The notes below the pieces were generated by a model, which saw nothing but the letters and a program-made list of their open reading frames with translations, was not told the origin of the DNA and ran no database searches. Position numbers and translations under genes: made by a program. Shown here in pieces: positions 22,306 through 35,600 of a stretch of DNA of 64,000 nucleotides. The stretch's first letter is position 1. Each line of letters begins with the position of its first letter. This stretch comes from Branchiostoma floridae (Eukaryota; Chordata; Leptocardii; Amphioxiformes; Branchiostomatidae), in NCBI RefSeq assembly GCF_000003815.2, contig NC_049983.1, positions 472,524-536,523 on the forward strand, read 5' to 3'.

Positions 22306-23537
22306 GAGTTTCGTAAAGATGGCGCTTCAGGTATTCATTTTTTATGTTGAAGTATTTCTACTAACTTTTCTTTTTGTGAATCATCCAGAAGTATAGATAA
22401 AACACGACATAGCTAATGCAAGTTATAGTCTTAAACATAGTGGTTTTCCGCGTCATACAAGGATATGAGTGACGTTCTATCTGATTGAAACTTTGCCGAT
22501 AAGTGGGTACCTGTTGTGAATTTGTAGCTGGAAATATGTGAAGTTAAGTCTATCAACAATGACATGCAAACATACGAACGCTTGTTACTTAATCTCTATT
22601 CCTACAATGGTCTCTCTCAGACATAAAACTTTGTCTGAGAGACATAAAACTTTATTTAAAAACTTTAGACATAAAACTTTATCAAAAAGTGGATTCCTGT
22701 ATCATCATAATGTAAATATATAAACAACTTATGAAATGAGAACTCTTCACGTCTTTAAGCACACTTGGTTTGCTAACCACCCGTAGGCTTAAAATCCCCA
22801 CGTGCGAAATGCATATCAACACAATGACAGACTTCTTTAGAAAATATGTCTGCATTTGGATTCTTTTCACGTTTATTCCTAACGAACTGCAATGACATGC
22901 CAACTAAATATATGCAAATGCGGAATATTTGCTAAGCGTACGGACGCTTTCCACTTTATCAGAAACACGCAAAACTTTATCAAAAGAATGCCTGCAATGG
23001 CAGGAAATATTTGACGTAAATCCGTAAGCAATGACATGTAAACATACTGACTCCGCTGGCCGTACGGACACAGTGGAAGCAATTCATATCAATGCAAAAC
23101 ATAAAAAGTGGTGCATGGGTGTCCCAAGTGCAGTGAGATGCCACCCTTATACAGAAATAAGGTGCACAACTCAATTTTGGAGACACTATTTTATATTATG
23201 AATCTATTCATCAATATCCAAATTTAAATCAATGTGATCATTTACTTATTAATAATAACAAACTGTGTGAATTGTGATCATAGCTGTATGGGTCAAATTT
23301 CCTCTAACCATCAAAGCGAATACATTTTTTTTTGTATATTTCAACTAGAAAGAGATGGGTATCGGTAAAACGGCAGGTTTTGAACCCAGGATCCCTCGCG
23401 TCCTCGTGCCTGGGCAGTTACAACCCATACACATGTGTGTAAACTACCCAGGTATGCGGGCTTCCGGAAACTGCCTTATCAGCCAAACCGCTTCCTATTG
23501 GAAATCAAATATATGCAGAAGGCCGTTCTTGTGGAGA
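22306..23537. other. A-B intergenic spacer
   Basis: No coding exon seen. It holds words shared with the gene A upstream region: AATGACATGCCAACT near 22890, GACATAAAACTTT repeats at 22618-22680 and the block 23159-23246. It also has a SINE-like segment at 23370-23440. The promoter of gene B must lie here. Confidence 0.6.
23370..23440 (-). repeat. tRNA-derived SINE-like fragment upstream of gene B
   Basis: The minus strand carries a B-box-like GGTTCAAAACC at about 23374-23384 with tRNA-like flanks. It sits at the place equivalent to the SINE upstream of gene A, so it was probably present before the duplication. Confidence 0.5.
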
Positions 23538-23543
23538 TATAAG
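23538..23543 (+). promoter_or_regulatory. Candidate TATA-like element of gene B
   Basis: TATAAG about 75 bases before the gene B ATG, at a place where gene A reads CATAAT. The gene A TATA position is missing in B. No experimental start site is visible, so this is a guess from position. Confidence 0.3.
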
Positions 23544-23615
23544 TCACGAAAGGCTTAGGTGAACATTTGCTTCAAGTGCCTCGTTGGAATAAACGAGTGA
23601 CACACTTGACTTGAG

Positions 23616-26600
23616 ATGTCGCCGTGCGCTTTTGCAGTCGTGCTCTTCGGCCTTCTGCCTGCAGTTCTGTCGCAGAACGCAGGTAAGCTATTCTTGAACA
23701 GTTCTAATTGGATTTTTGTTTGTTAAAGGAACCTTAGACGTCTGTTCGGGCTCTTTTGTGTATTGAATATTCAATATCATTATCTTTTGGATAGTACTAT
23801 TCTGTTCGTTTATGTTCTGTATGTTGCTATTCCGTTTGGTGATATTCTTTATTGTGCTACTATAGATATGTAGGTTGGTATTCTGTTCTATACGCGGATA
23901 TTCTGTACAGAGATGTTCTGTATAGTAGCATTTATCCCAGAAACTATTCTAGTGCAGACTTTGAATTCCTAAACTCCAAAAAAAGCTGTATTTTCCTATA
24001 ATTTTCAATTAAATGAAGCAACAAGCTACACACTAATTCACATTATACGATTAAAGTAACCACTAGCCCCAAAACATCTCTAAGTACCACTAACTAAATC
24101 AAGTAATCTCACCATATGGCTGAATACAATATGCATGACAACTCCTAACAACAATTTAATGATGAATTAAAAGTTGAATGATGAAACAAAAGTTCTCTAA
24201 TGAACAATTGACCTTCTTACTTTGCTTATCGCCCTCCCCCCATTTATGCCGAATTGAAAAAAAAAGTATTCACGATAAATGAACTGACTAAACGCATAGG
24301 GAATGCTTGGGTTTAGTGAGCGACATATTGTTTAGAGAACCCATTAAAGGGAAAGTCATCAAAAAGTGGATTGACCATTTATCGATATGTAATCTATTGA
24401 AAAATAACACTTCCTTCTGCAGTTAAAAGTAGAGGAAACCTTTAAATGAAAGGCAGGCTATGAGGCAATGTTCACAAGTTCTATATAAGACATTTACCTT
24501 TGACAAATTTGGTCATAAAAGCCTGCATAAAAAAATCTAAAAACATGTCGGATATTTTTTAGTGCGAATCGTATATATTTCTGTAAAATCAATTAACAAT
24601 TTTTGCATTTTCCATAGTAACATTTTTAAGTAACATGTGTATAAAGAGTGTATAAAGGTCATGTATTGCTCTGAGCAGTTATACCGAAATGTTAAACAAA
24701 TATTACGTGGGGAACCAACCAGCTGTATTTCTATAAAATATATCAAATGACGTTATATCCCCTTTACACTACGATGGCGACCTAATTTGGGCAGATTTTT
24801 ATTTTAGCTGTACAGAAAAAAAAGGAATATTTTCTTTAAAAACACACAAAGCGGGCCGAGGAAGACAATTAAACTTGTCTTTTCAGTCACACTTCTACAT
24901 TTGTCCGATATACCCATTTTGAGATCTAAAGTTACATCCGTTGAGGTCGCAGAGAGAGCCCAGCTTTATCGCCCTTCAGTGGAAAAGGGGCTTTTTGTAT
25001 GGCTTACTCTCCAAGCAGTTATTAGCCGGCTTATGACTTTTTATGGGTTCTTGTCCTTTTAATTTGTCTTGCCACTTCGTATATAAAACCATGATATACT
25101 CTACAAAGCTGACAAAATAGAAAGGCCGACAAAATAAACGCGGAAAGTCATTAACAAGCCGCCTCCTCATTTCTATAGACTAACTAGTGAGGTTAGGCCC
25201 TGATTTATACTTGATTTGAACATGGAAAATGTATGCATTTGTTATTGTAAAATACTGTAAAATAGATTAAATCCCTAAAACTCCTAGGAGAGCAAATTGA
25301 AAACTATAAGAACTGTGGCTAAAAATTAAATAAACAGCTCTTCAATGAGAAAAGGCAAAATCATTATACAAACGAGCAGCAAATAGAGATATCAGAAAAA
25401 TGTACATATGTAATTTGAATTGACGTCACTTGTATTACCAGGGTGCCCGGATGTTGACTCTAGCTTGACCCCGTGGAACCCGGGGCATGACCGCAACGCG
25501 CAGGTGGTTGTGGGTAGAGGTCAACACTACTTGCTTCAGTCGTCTGCAACGTTTTACTCACTGGAAATCAAAGACGGGGGTAAGTAGTGTTCTGGACCAT
25601 ATTCTTTGAAACATTGAAACTGTGGTAAACATCACGAAAAGCACTTCGATAATCAGTAAATAAAAGTGGTATACCATTATGGATGTATACGAACTTTTTT
25701 TGACGAAGTACATATGAAGTACGCATATGCAGCGTCAGGAATTGTTGGTAAGTTGTCAAAGGTGAAAACGAAGGCGCATCACTTGTAAGCAGATATCGTC
25801 TGGACCATTGTCTTCAATATCCTAAAAAGTGTGCAGACGTGCTTTCAATAAATATTGTTTTTGTCCCAAGGGGCTTCACCTTTGACATATTACCCATAAT
25901 TTTTGTCGCCCTAGATGCGTACTTGGAAGAATGACTGGTTATGCTACACTTCCTTAATAGTGCAAAGAATGAAATGTTAAGAAGTGATAACGGCTACGTC
26001 CCATGCTTTCTCATTTTTTCTACAGGAAGACTTGTATTTTCTGACTGGGGATCGACAAGTGATGCAGAAATAGTCCTGAGGTCACGTGAGATCATCGTGG
26101 CAAGCGATGGCGAGTTCCACATCGGCAGTGAGACCTGCCCGTACCAGGGGAAGGCCACGGTGTCCCTGTACGGCCGCAAGGACGACCAGAAGAATAGCAA
26201 ACAGTTCCTGGTCATGGCAGGTGGGACACTGGAGATCCACGGGCAACACAAGCTGGCGTGGACACAGCTCACACAGACAGTTCCGGCAGGGGGCCTTCCT
26301 AAGGTGGGTTCTAGAACTTAAACTTGTACGGCACCACGTTTAAGCAATGATAGATAGACACAGTCAGTGAATGTCTTCTTGTTTCTTTGTCCGATAGTCT
26401 GTCACCTTCTCCAGATATTCAGATAAGATTCTCTTACAGATATCGAACGTACAGAATTACATGTATACATCTACATGTATACATTAGGTAGTTAATAGTT
26501 ATTTTACTATGCGGGGGTTCTCAATATTGTTTACGATAATAGTATACTGCAACAATCCCTGATGTCACGGTGGCATGGTAGTGAGTCAAGTCAAGGATCA

Positions 26601-29600
26601 GGACAGAGGCATGATGTTGCGGAGATGATAACTTTATTCAGGACAATCTGGACACGTCCTACCCTGTCGGTGTCTCTAGCTGGAATCCCCCTCCCTTACC
26701 ATGTGTAACTTACCCCCGACCCCTACATCTGGTCCTACTTAGTCCGGTGACATTCCCCACACCAGGGGTTAACAGTGACTTAACACGCTGTCACCTCGTG
26801 ACACCCTCGTGACACCTCACCCCTCATTTTTTTAAAACAATTTTCCCGAAGGTAAAAACATTTCCACATTTCCTGTACAATAGGGTACCTACGCTTGGGA
26901 TTCGGACACTATGGGAGGGGGCCGCGGAATGCACGTGCACGTCATCGATGAGATATCGGGGGCCGTATTGGACTGGCAAACTTTCGACACGTACGTCAGC
27001 GATCAGAACAGCCGGCGTCTGGAAACCTTCATTGACGAAATACCGTCGGGGAAAATCGTCGCACTGATAACCCAGGATGAAGGCTCCCGAAAACTGGAAG
27101 CATCAGCCCGACAGAAGATCAGGGAAGCCTTTGGAAGCATCGAAGTGGGCTCGTTGGGGCACAGGTATATCAACGATGACATAGAAATATCTAATAAATA
27201 GGTTTCTGATAGCTGAATACGATCTATGAATGAAATGAGTGGGATTGTTAATCTGTCATGATAACGCTTGTAAGAGGCAGGTATTAGTATACGTATTGAC
27301 ATTTTTGCTCACATATATAGCTTGTGCTGCCGATAAAGTCGTTTTTACTTTGACCCACCATTTTGCAGCGTGGTTATGGAACAGAAAAAACGACTTCTTT
27401 GACAAACTTTAGCATACGTTTGACAATATCAATACGGAACTCATACGGGCTTGATATGATATGCTCACAAGTGGGACCCTCTGACATATGTAAACACCTA
27501 ATATATGTACCTTTAGGCAGCCCTGGGTGATGGTGGGTGTGAAGGGAGACCCCAGTGCTGTAGTTGAGCAAAGAATCCCATATGTCGGTGAGTACTGAAT
27601 TTCTTGTATCCTGTTCGGTATGGTCACTGTCTTGATAATAAGTAGTTGGATCATTTCTACATGACAACAGACATAATGGTTTCATGGCGTACTCAAGCAT
27701 ACATCATCTGAGTAATATTCAATATTGTACTAACTGTGCTTATAATGATGAAAAATCCTATTTAGTTATTTATAGAAAGTAAATTTCCCTCTAAATAGAC
27801 ATATACATTGCATTGACACAACCATATCCCTCCTGCCCGTTTACAAACCGACTACTGTGTTGATATACCCATGGATTTTGAACATTACCAACAAGCGAGA
27901 AGCTTAAACTATGTGCTAGGCTATATGTGTACATTTTATCCTTGTTGTTACCTGTACACACTAGATAGGTCGGAATTGGAAAAATATGTGCATTTACAGT
28001 GTTCATTCATTCATTCATTCATTCATTCATTCATTCATTCATTCATTCATTCATTCATTCATCTTCAAGACGAACAGAGCACCGGCACCGCTGCCATCAC
28101 AGCTACCTTTGATGCCTTCTTCGGCTCCTTCCAAGTCACTGGCACAAGTGCATGGCAGGGAGGTAAGAGCAATTCTGACTGTTTATTTAGGAAAAATCTA
28201 TAGACCGACGATGAGCGATGCAATCTGTCTAGAATACAGCATAAAATGTTTTTAGAAACTTTGTATTCGCTTCTGAACAAGTTCATTGTTCCTTCTTAAT
28301 CTTAAATGATTTACGAAGATTGAATTATCCACTCTAGGTCGATCCAAGTTCACCTTTGCCATGGAAGGTGCAGGTGGTGAGTACGTCATCAACCTGAAGG
28401 ATGACGTCACTTCCTGGCAGCCTGGGGACCACATCGTGCTGGCCAGCACTGACTACAATATGGAGCAGGCAGAGGAGTTCCAGCTGCTACCATGTCAGGA
28501 GTGCTCCAGCCATCAGGTCAAAATCAGCGGTAAGAGGCTCCATCGGACACTATCCACAGTATCTCGAGTTCTATGTATTCAATCCACTTGGGCCATGTTG
28601 ATTTGGTTATATGGATGAAATTCGCGCATCAATGTTCCAAAGAAAAAAAAAAAGAAGAGTTTTCAACCACGCTGACAAATGTCGAAAAACGGCTACTAAT
28701 GTCATAGAATGCCAAAAGTAATTTCAAAAGTCAAAGAAGAAATGTGAAGGAACAAAAATGAAGAATATTACTTGGCATACCATACCCGGTGTGTTGACGT
28801 ATTTGTTAAGACTTCCTGACCACTTAAATTCCCTAATGACGGCATTTTTTTGCCATTTTTTTCACATGAATCAGTATGGGAGTTCCCAGACGATGTTATC
28901 CATGCAATCAAATCAACATTTTCTTTCAAAATGCGGATACACACTCCTCAAATCGCTCTTAAAAGGGCTGATAACTACATAATAAAAACTCTTGCTTTAT
29001 TTCCTCTGACTTTTTGTAACCGTCCTGACTTTTTTCAGGAGAATAATGATTGGTTCACACAAACAATGCAGCTATAGAATTTCCTGAGTAACGATTAGGT
29101 CACATACGTAAAGTACCTAATACATACATACAGCGATTGTTTTATGCGATGTTTACGGTGCCAAAGCGTAGCAGTAAGCAGCGCCACACATAGCTACAGT
29201 TCAATGACAACCAGTCAGTAAGCTTGCAGACGGTCACCGAAACGTAGGTAAAAATAACGCAAATGTGAATGAAGAGTCTCACTATTCGGTGACGTACAGA
29301 CCTGATTGAACTATTCACGGAAGACTAATTTTGACAGGGCAAATCAAGTACACCCATTTCGGTGAGATCTCCGATGACGTAGATCTGAGGGGTGAGGTTG
29401 GTCTGTTGACCAGGAACATCAAGTTCCAGGGGGAGGTAGAGGACAGCTGTTACGGGGACAACTTCTGTCAGTACTTTGACTACGACACGTATGGCGGGCA
29501 TGTGAAGGTACTTTTGGACTCAGTATATGGTGATCAACATATCTTAATATTTCGATAACATTATCTATTTGTTCAGACTCAAATTACGTACTATTTAAAG

Positions 29601-32600
29601 AATTCAGTCTTTGGTAGAACACGCCCCTTTATAAATGGAGTCATCTTGATGTAAAATATGTTAAAATGATTGTGTAGTTTGACAACTTACCAAACTAAGT
29701 ATAAAGCAATGCTAGCACAAATGCCCTAAAGTTTGTATTCTAACCTCCCTTGACACAATATCTGAGGCATGAAGACATTGCCATGAACATCTGAGTCCTT
29801 TAAAAAACCCCATACAAAGATGGGCAATTCCAAATGCGAAAACATACGATTCAAAACTCTCAACATCTCCAAACTTCAAGGGGTAACGCCCAATGTTTGT
29901 GATTTCCGAGTGTCGATAGACCGCCTTCCATATTCAAGAACGCGTATTTAAAAAAAAGGCTAATACACCCTCACAACTCTTGTTTCTTACCACCAGATTT
30001 TACCAGGTTTCAAGAATGTCCACTTGTCTGGTATCGAGTTCACCCGCATGGGCCAGCAAGTGCAAGGCAGCTACCCTGTCCACTTCCACATGGCCGGAGA
30101 TGTGGACGAGGTCGGAGGCTACAGCCGCCCAACGTACGTCCGAGAGCTGTCCATTCACCACTGCTTCTCTCGCTGTGTGACCATCCATGGGACTCACGGG
30201 CTGCTGGTCAGTCTTCCCTTTATTCCGGCGCTTACGAAACGTTTTTGTGGCAATAACGTCAGTGGATATATCTTTGATGGGGCATCACGGTTACGGTTGC
30301 ACCATTCTTTCGGAAGGGACTTAAGATGGGGGTTCCGCGTATGAGAAGATGAATCGAGCAAGATAAAAAGGAAAGGCAACGAAATGAGTTCTGCTACAGA
30401 GACAAGGAAACTTGCTTGCCAATGTGCCAATAGGTACTGCAAGGTGATCACAGCAATATGTCCTTGACAATCCTGTGCCGAGAACAGCAAAAATGCAAAA
30501 CCATAGAATTTGAAAGATAAGGCTCTACAGTCATAACGTATTGACGTTTGCCCCTGACTAATGTTGACATCTTCACGAGAGTTGAAGACAAATGTACTCT
30601 GGTACGTTTGCAGGTCCAAGACACAGTTGGGTACGACACACTTGGCCACTGCTTTTTCCTCGAGGACGGAGTGGAGCAGCGTAACGTTCTGGACCACAAC
30701 CTGGGCCTGGTGACGCGGGCAGGCACGCTCCTTCCCACCGACAGGGACGACAACATGTGCCGGACCATGAGGGACGCGGTCTACGGGGACTACGCTCCAG
30801 TTGTAGGCGACTGTCGGTGAGGGGATCGTTCAAGCTCATTACATACTGCTGCTGAAAAGTCCTTTCTTTATCACTATTTGAATGGCACAGATTGACAAAT
30901 GTTAAGCATGATTTTGTTTGCATTGCTGAAGCTTAAATATTTTTAGCATGTAACTTTATTTTTTTTCCAACTCACACTTGACTCTTGTTGTACACAAAGG
31001 GCAATATCGACTTTCTGGATTACCCACCCGAACAACATCCTCACCAACAATGCGGCAGCCGGATCTCTGGTATGCACGTCTTCTTAGCTCTCTTAGGATG
31101 TCAGAGTGACAAGTAAAATTTGTTATCAACTTTATCCATGTCAGTAGTCATCTGGTTCAAGGCTGAACAACAATGTCGAACACGAATAACCTTCCAATGT
31201 TTCTACTGCCGAACTTCAGTTTTTGTCACGGAAAAAAAATTCTTCCGTTTCGGTGACTTCTCATGTCCGTACAAAACAAGTTTCGTTGAAAAGACCGAAA
31301 TTCAAGACAGGTTCAACAGCCTAGTAAGTTTCGTAACACATCCATAGAGTCACTTGGGCACTCTGTACAAAGTGGACAATATCTAATTAGAATCCAACAA
31401 GAGGAATAAAAGAAACCATCTACATACAAACCTCAACAATCCAAATTTGAGCCCCAATATTTGCCATGTAAAACTTACATTTGACCCGAAACTTATAGAT
31501 AATGTCTCTGTATATGTACAGCATACAGGGATATGGTACATCTTCCACAGTGAGCCGACCGGCCCTTCAGCGGGCGCCCTCCCGAGGGGTCAGGCACAAA
31601 AGTCCCCCTTAGGACGGTTCTACAACAATAGAGCGCACTCCAACGGAATAGTGAGTATTGTTTAGGATTTTCAAGAGCCTTTGGGTCCACATAGACGTTT
31701 TCAATCATTACATCATATATTCACGTTTAGGACTGCATTCTTGAAAGTAGCTGACAACTGTTTAGACTATTTGTATTGGTTCTAATGAACAATTCATTCC
31801 TGTATATGTGCCAAAACTTTATGTACACAATGTAGCGACAGCTTGCTGCATTGGAATTCAACATCGACCCGAATTCGAAGTCTTTGGCAAATGAATGTTA
31901 AGTACATGTTTGTAAATAAAGCACTTTTTATTGGCTTATCCTTTGGTTGTGGTATTGAATGGCCTCATGTTTGTGTTTGCTCAGGATGGTTTTATGATCG
32001 ACGATGGAGTGAAGACCACTCAGCCGTCGGCAAATGCACCAGAAGAGTACCTGTCCAAAACCGGATCACGGTATTTTTTGGGCTAAATTCTAAACATTTC
32101 TGTTTAAGTCTTGTTACATCTTTCTAATGTTTTCTTCCCTTTACATCATATTTGATCCATTTGGTAATACATTGTAAAGCTTGATTTTATTTTACAATTT
32201 CAACTCTATATGCTTGCTTACTCTATATTCGTACTCTATATTCGTATATAAAATAAAGCGCTTACCAACAAGCTTACCAAGTTGAAATGACCCAAAGCCT
32301 AAGTCACATCCAAACCAGAAGTGTGACGTCAGCAAAGGGTCAAAGGTGCATGAAAGTCGGTATCGGCCCCCGTCTCGGTTGAGGGAAGGTTGGTGGGCTC
32401 TGATATAAATGGCTCACTTCCCCGAGAAAGTAATCCTCTTCGGAATCCAGTATCTTCACCTTGTCCAAATCAAAGTGTTCTGGCGATTCTATATGAATTT
32501 GTTACTAAACTGGGGCTAAACAACTATTTTATGTTTACATATTTGCTTATCAACATCTTGTCACTTGCAGTTACAAGCCTCACCAGAACTCTGACCTCCG

Positions 32601-35600
32601 GCAACCACGAGTGCCGGCAATGATAGAGGGTCTCATCGCCTTCAAGAACCAAGATCAAGGAGCCTGGGTCCGTGGGGGAGACATCTGGTTCAACAAATGC
32701 GCCTTCGTGGATAATGGGAAAGGACTGACAATGGCCAGGTACCATATCCATCTGTAGTTTTCAATCAAAACAAAGCTTTTCAGTGTCATTGTTGTCGTAG
32801 AGTTTAAGGACGGATTGCCCTAGGACAGATTGGAATTTGCGCCCTTCCTAGGACCGATTTAAATCGAGGTTCTACTGGCACAGATTGTGATCATCATCTG
32901 TCCAAGGACAAACTAGGATCTGATTTGATTGTGATTTCTCCTAGACGTATTACAATCCAAGATTTTACTACATCAGATTGTGTTTGCGTTAACCTAGCTC
33001 TACTGACCCCAAATCTAACCCATTCTTTATTAGCAGAATCGCGGATTGTCCTTGGCCAGATCCCATTCGCACTAAAATCAAAATAGAAAACGTTGTTTTT
33101 CCATTATCATAGATTGTTCTACCATTGTGTAAATCTACAATTGAATTTGAATTGGATGTGTTTCTACAGCGAGGGCACGTTCCCCAACGACGTGGGGTCG
33201 AGCCAGCAGGTGTGGAACAGTATCTTTATCGGGGAGAGTGAGAACGTGGGCACTGCCAGCGGGTCCAGTGTCTGGGGAATGGGAGGGGTCAAACCGGTGG
33301 CGAGGAGCCTGCCTCACTCGACGTGAGTAATGGTTTGAAAGACAGCTGGAGAACTTCAATTGCAATTCTCTTTTATATAATTCAAACCGCTGCATACGAC
33401 GAAAAACACATCATTTAATGTGTAAACATAACTCATCGTTGAAATTAGACCCGATTTCAGGAAAAGATGATCAATTGTGAATATTTCCGTAAAAATAGAG
33501 GTATTGCGTGTTAATTTGATTGTCTTGATGTGAACCAGTTGTTTGGAGTGACAGAATGCGAAAGTAACGTTGGTGTAACCGGGAGAATGACACGAGGGGG
33601 AGATTGGCTTTGCCCGGATCTAAAGTTTGTCCCGCCGCGATCAAGATCTGAAGGATAGCTCGGCCCGGGTCCAAAGTTTGTTCCACATAGATTGAACTAG
33701 CTAGAAATTCACAATGATGAATATAAGAAATTAATTTCGCAAAAACTAAATATCTCAAAGAGGTATGAGATCTCTTTCTTTCCTCTTGAATCGTAGTACC
33801 TATCCGATGCGAGGACTGGAAATATATGACGGTCCCGTTCTAGCCGAAAGCTGCACCTTCAAGAAGTTCGCCGCCGCCCCGGAGTACAACCGCTGGAGCA
33901 GCGCGATCGGATACCTCCTGGGCAACAACTGGCAAATGTCACCAACCAACAACGTCACAGGGGCAAAGTTTGAAAATGTGAGATGAGTTGAATGTGTTGA
34001 TAGTCTTTTTGGAAAATATGTTGTCCTTGATCTCCCCACTCTTCCTTACCATACCCCTACCTTTTTTCTCTATCCCAAAAGAGAGGGACAGAGAGAAAAG
34101 GCTACCATATTAATGAAAACGGTAAGGTACAGCAAGTATGAAAAATGACAGCGAATGAAGACTACGAGTTTGCCATACATACTGTGGTGAAAGTCAAACA
34201 TATCTACAACCTTTTTTCCGTGAAGACTCTAATTTCGGATACTCCTCTGTTCCCAGGTCCAGACCCGTGTGTTCCACGGCGGTAAGAACCTGCCCTGGTT
34301 TGGTACGTACGAGAAAGACGGTGATAAGTCACAGATTACGCATGACGTGGACGGCAGTGTCACCGGCTATCCTGACAGCTATGTAGTAGGACAGAACAAC
34401 TATCTGGTCAGGAACCCGGGATGTTTAGAGAAGTCTGAGTGGCGAGCATACGTCTGCAGCGGCAAATATGGACAGGTTGGCATGCAATATACCTCGGTCA
34501 TTGTACCACATAGTCCCTTGACTTTAAGGTCGTTGGTGGGACAACGCATACATGAAGATTGCACTAGGTAATAAAGCACAAAATGCCTATTTCCTTGTAT
34601 GTTTAAAGACAAAGGTCACGCACTGTGCTGTGCAGTTGCTATCATTGCCAAACAGAGGATGTAGATGTCACAGTCCTTTTGTTCCCATTGACGATCTTAA
34701 GTTTGTCTTTACCTCATTTTGCTATCTATTCATAGTTCTCGATATACATGATGGTTTAGTTCAGCTTTGCAGTCACTACCGAAAAGTTTTGGACGTTACC
34801 TTTTCCTATTAGATTCTATGCAGTTGTTTGAGTAACTAACTGTTACATCTTTTCTTCGGGTTACTCGTGAAACGTCAGTGGTTTGAGGACTTGTTGGGAG
34901 GGTGTGGGTGGGAAGGGTATCCTGTTGTTTGGTTTGGAGGGAATGTTTGCAATTTTTTGTATTTCGGTATTGTTTTGGATCTGGGGAGCCAATGGCTTGC
35001 AGGCGTCAAGCTCTGAAAGGCAGGGGCGCTACAGCCTGTTCACCACCATGCAGCTGGGTGATGGTGTCCCATGACCTCGTGTATCTTATGTTCTTGATAT
35101 CTGACCTTCATCATCAACATGAAGAATTTCTTTCCTACACACAGCTGTATATCCAAGCAAAGCAGCCTAACACCCTCGTCATGTCGATGGTCCGTGACGA
35201 GTATCCCGATCACCCACTTACAGTGAAGGGGCCTCTGAAGCAGGGTCCTAACGGTATGCAACAGTACCAACCTACGGTGATGCTGGAGAAGTCCTACACC
35301 ATCCACTGGAACGGCCGGGCTCCCAACCTAGTGACCGTCTACCCTGTAAACTTCAACAGGTAGTGCAAGCAAATAAAAGAATATTGGGATTGAATCGCTT
35401 CTCTTTGGTTGTAGCAAGTTAAACTACAATACTGCATTAGCTTGAGAGTTCATCTGTGTTGGTGAAGTTTGATAATTTTGTTCAACGTAAACAAGTGTAG
35501 TTCACTCGCTCTTGCGTCAGCCTTCTTCATCCAATTACTATTTGTTTCTCAATTCACGTGTCCCTAAGGTCAAACACTCAGGATATTTAATCAGCATCAC

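Noticed and set aside
30194-30768. Long minus-strand frames overlapping gene B exon 10 and its intron
   Set aside because: Antisense shadows of a GC-rich exon. The same kind of shadow appears opposite exons 3, 4 and 9 in all three genes, and the sense splice structure is fully explained.
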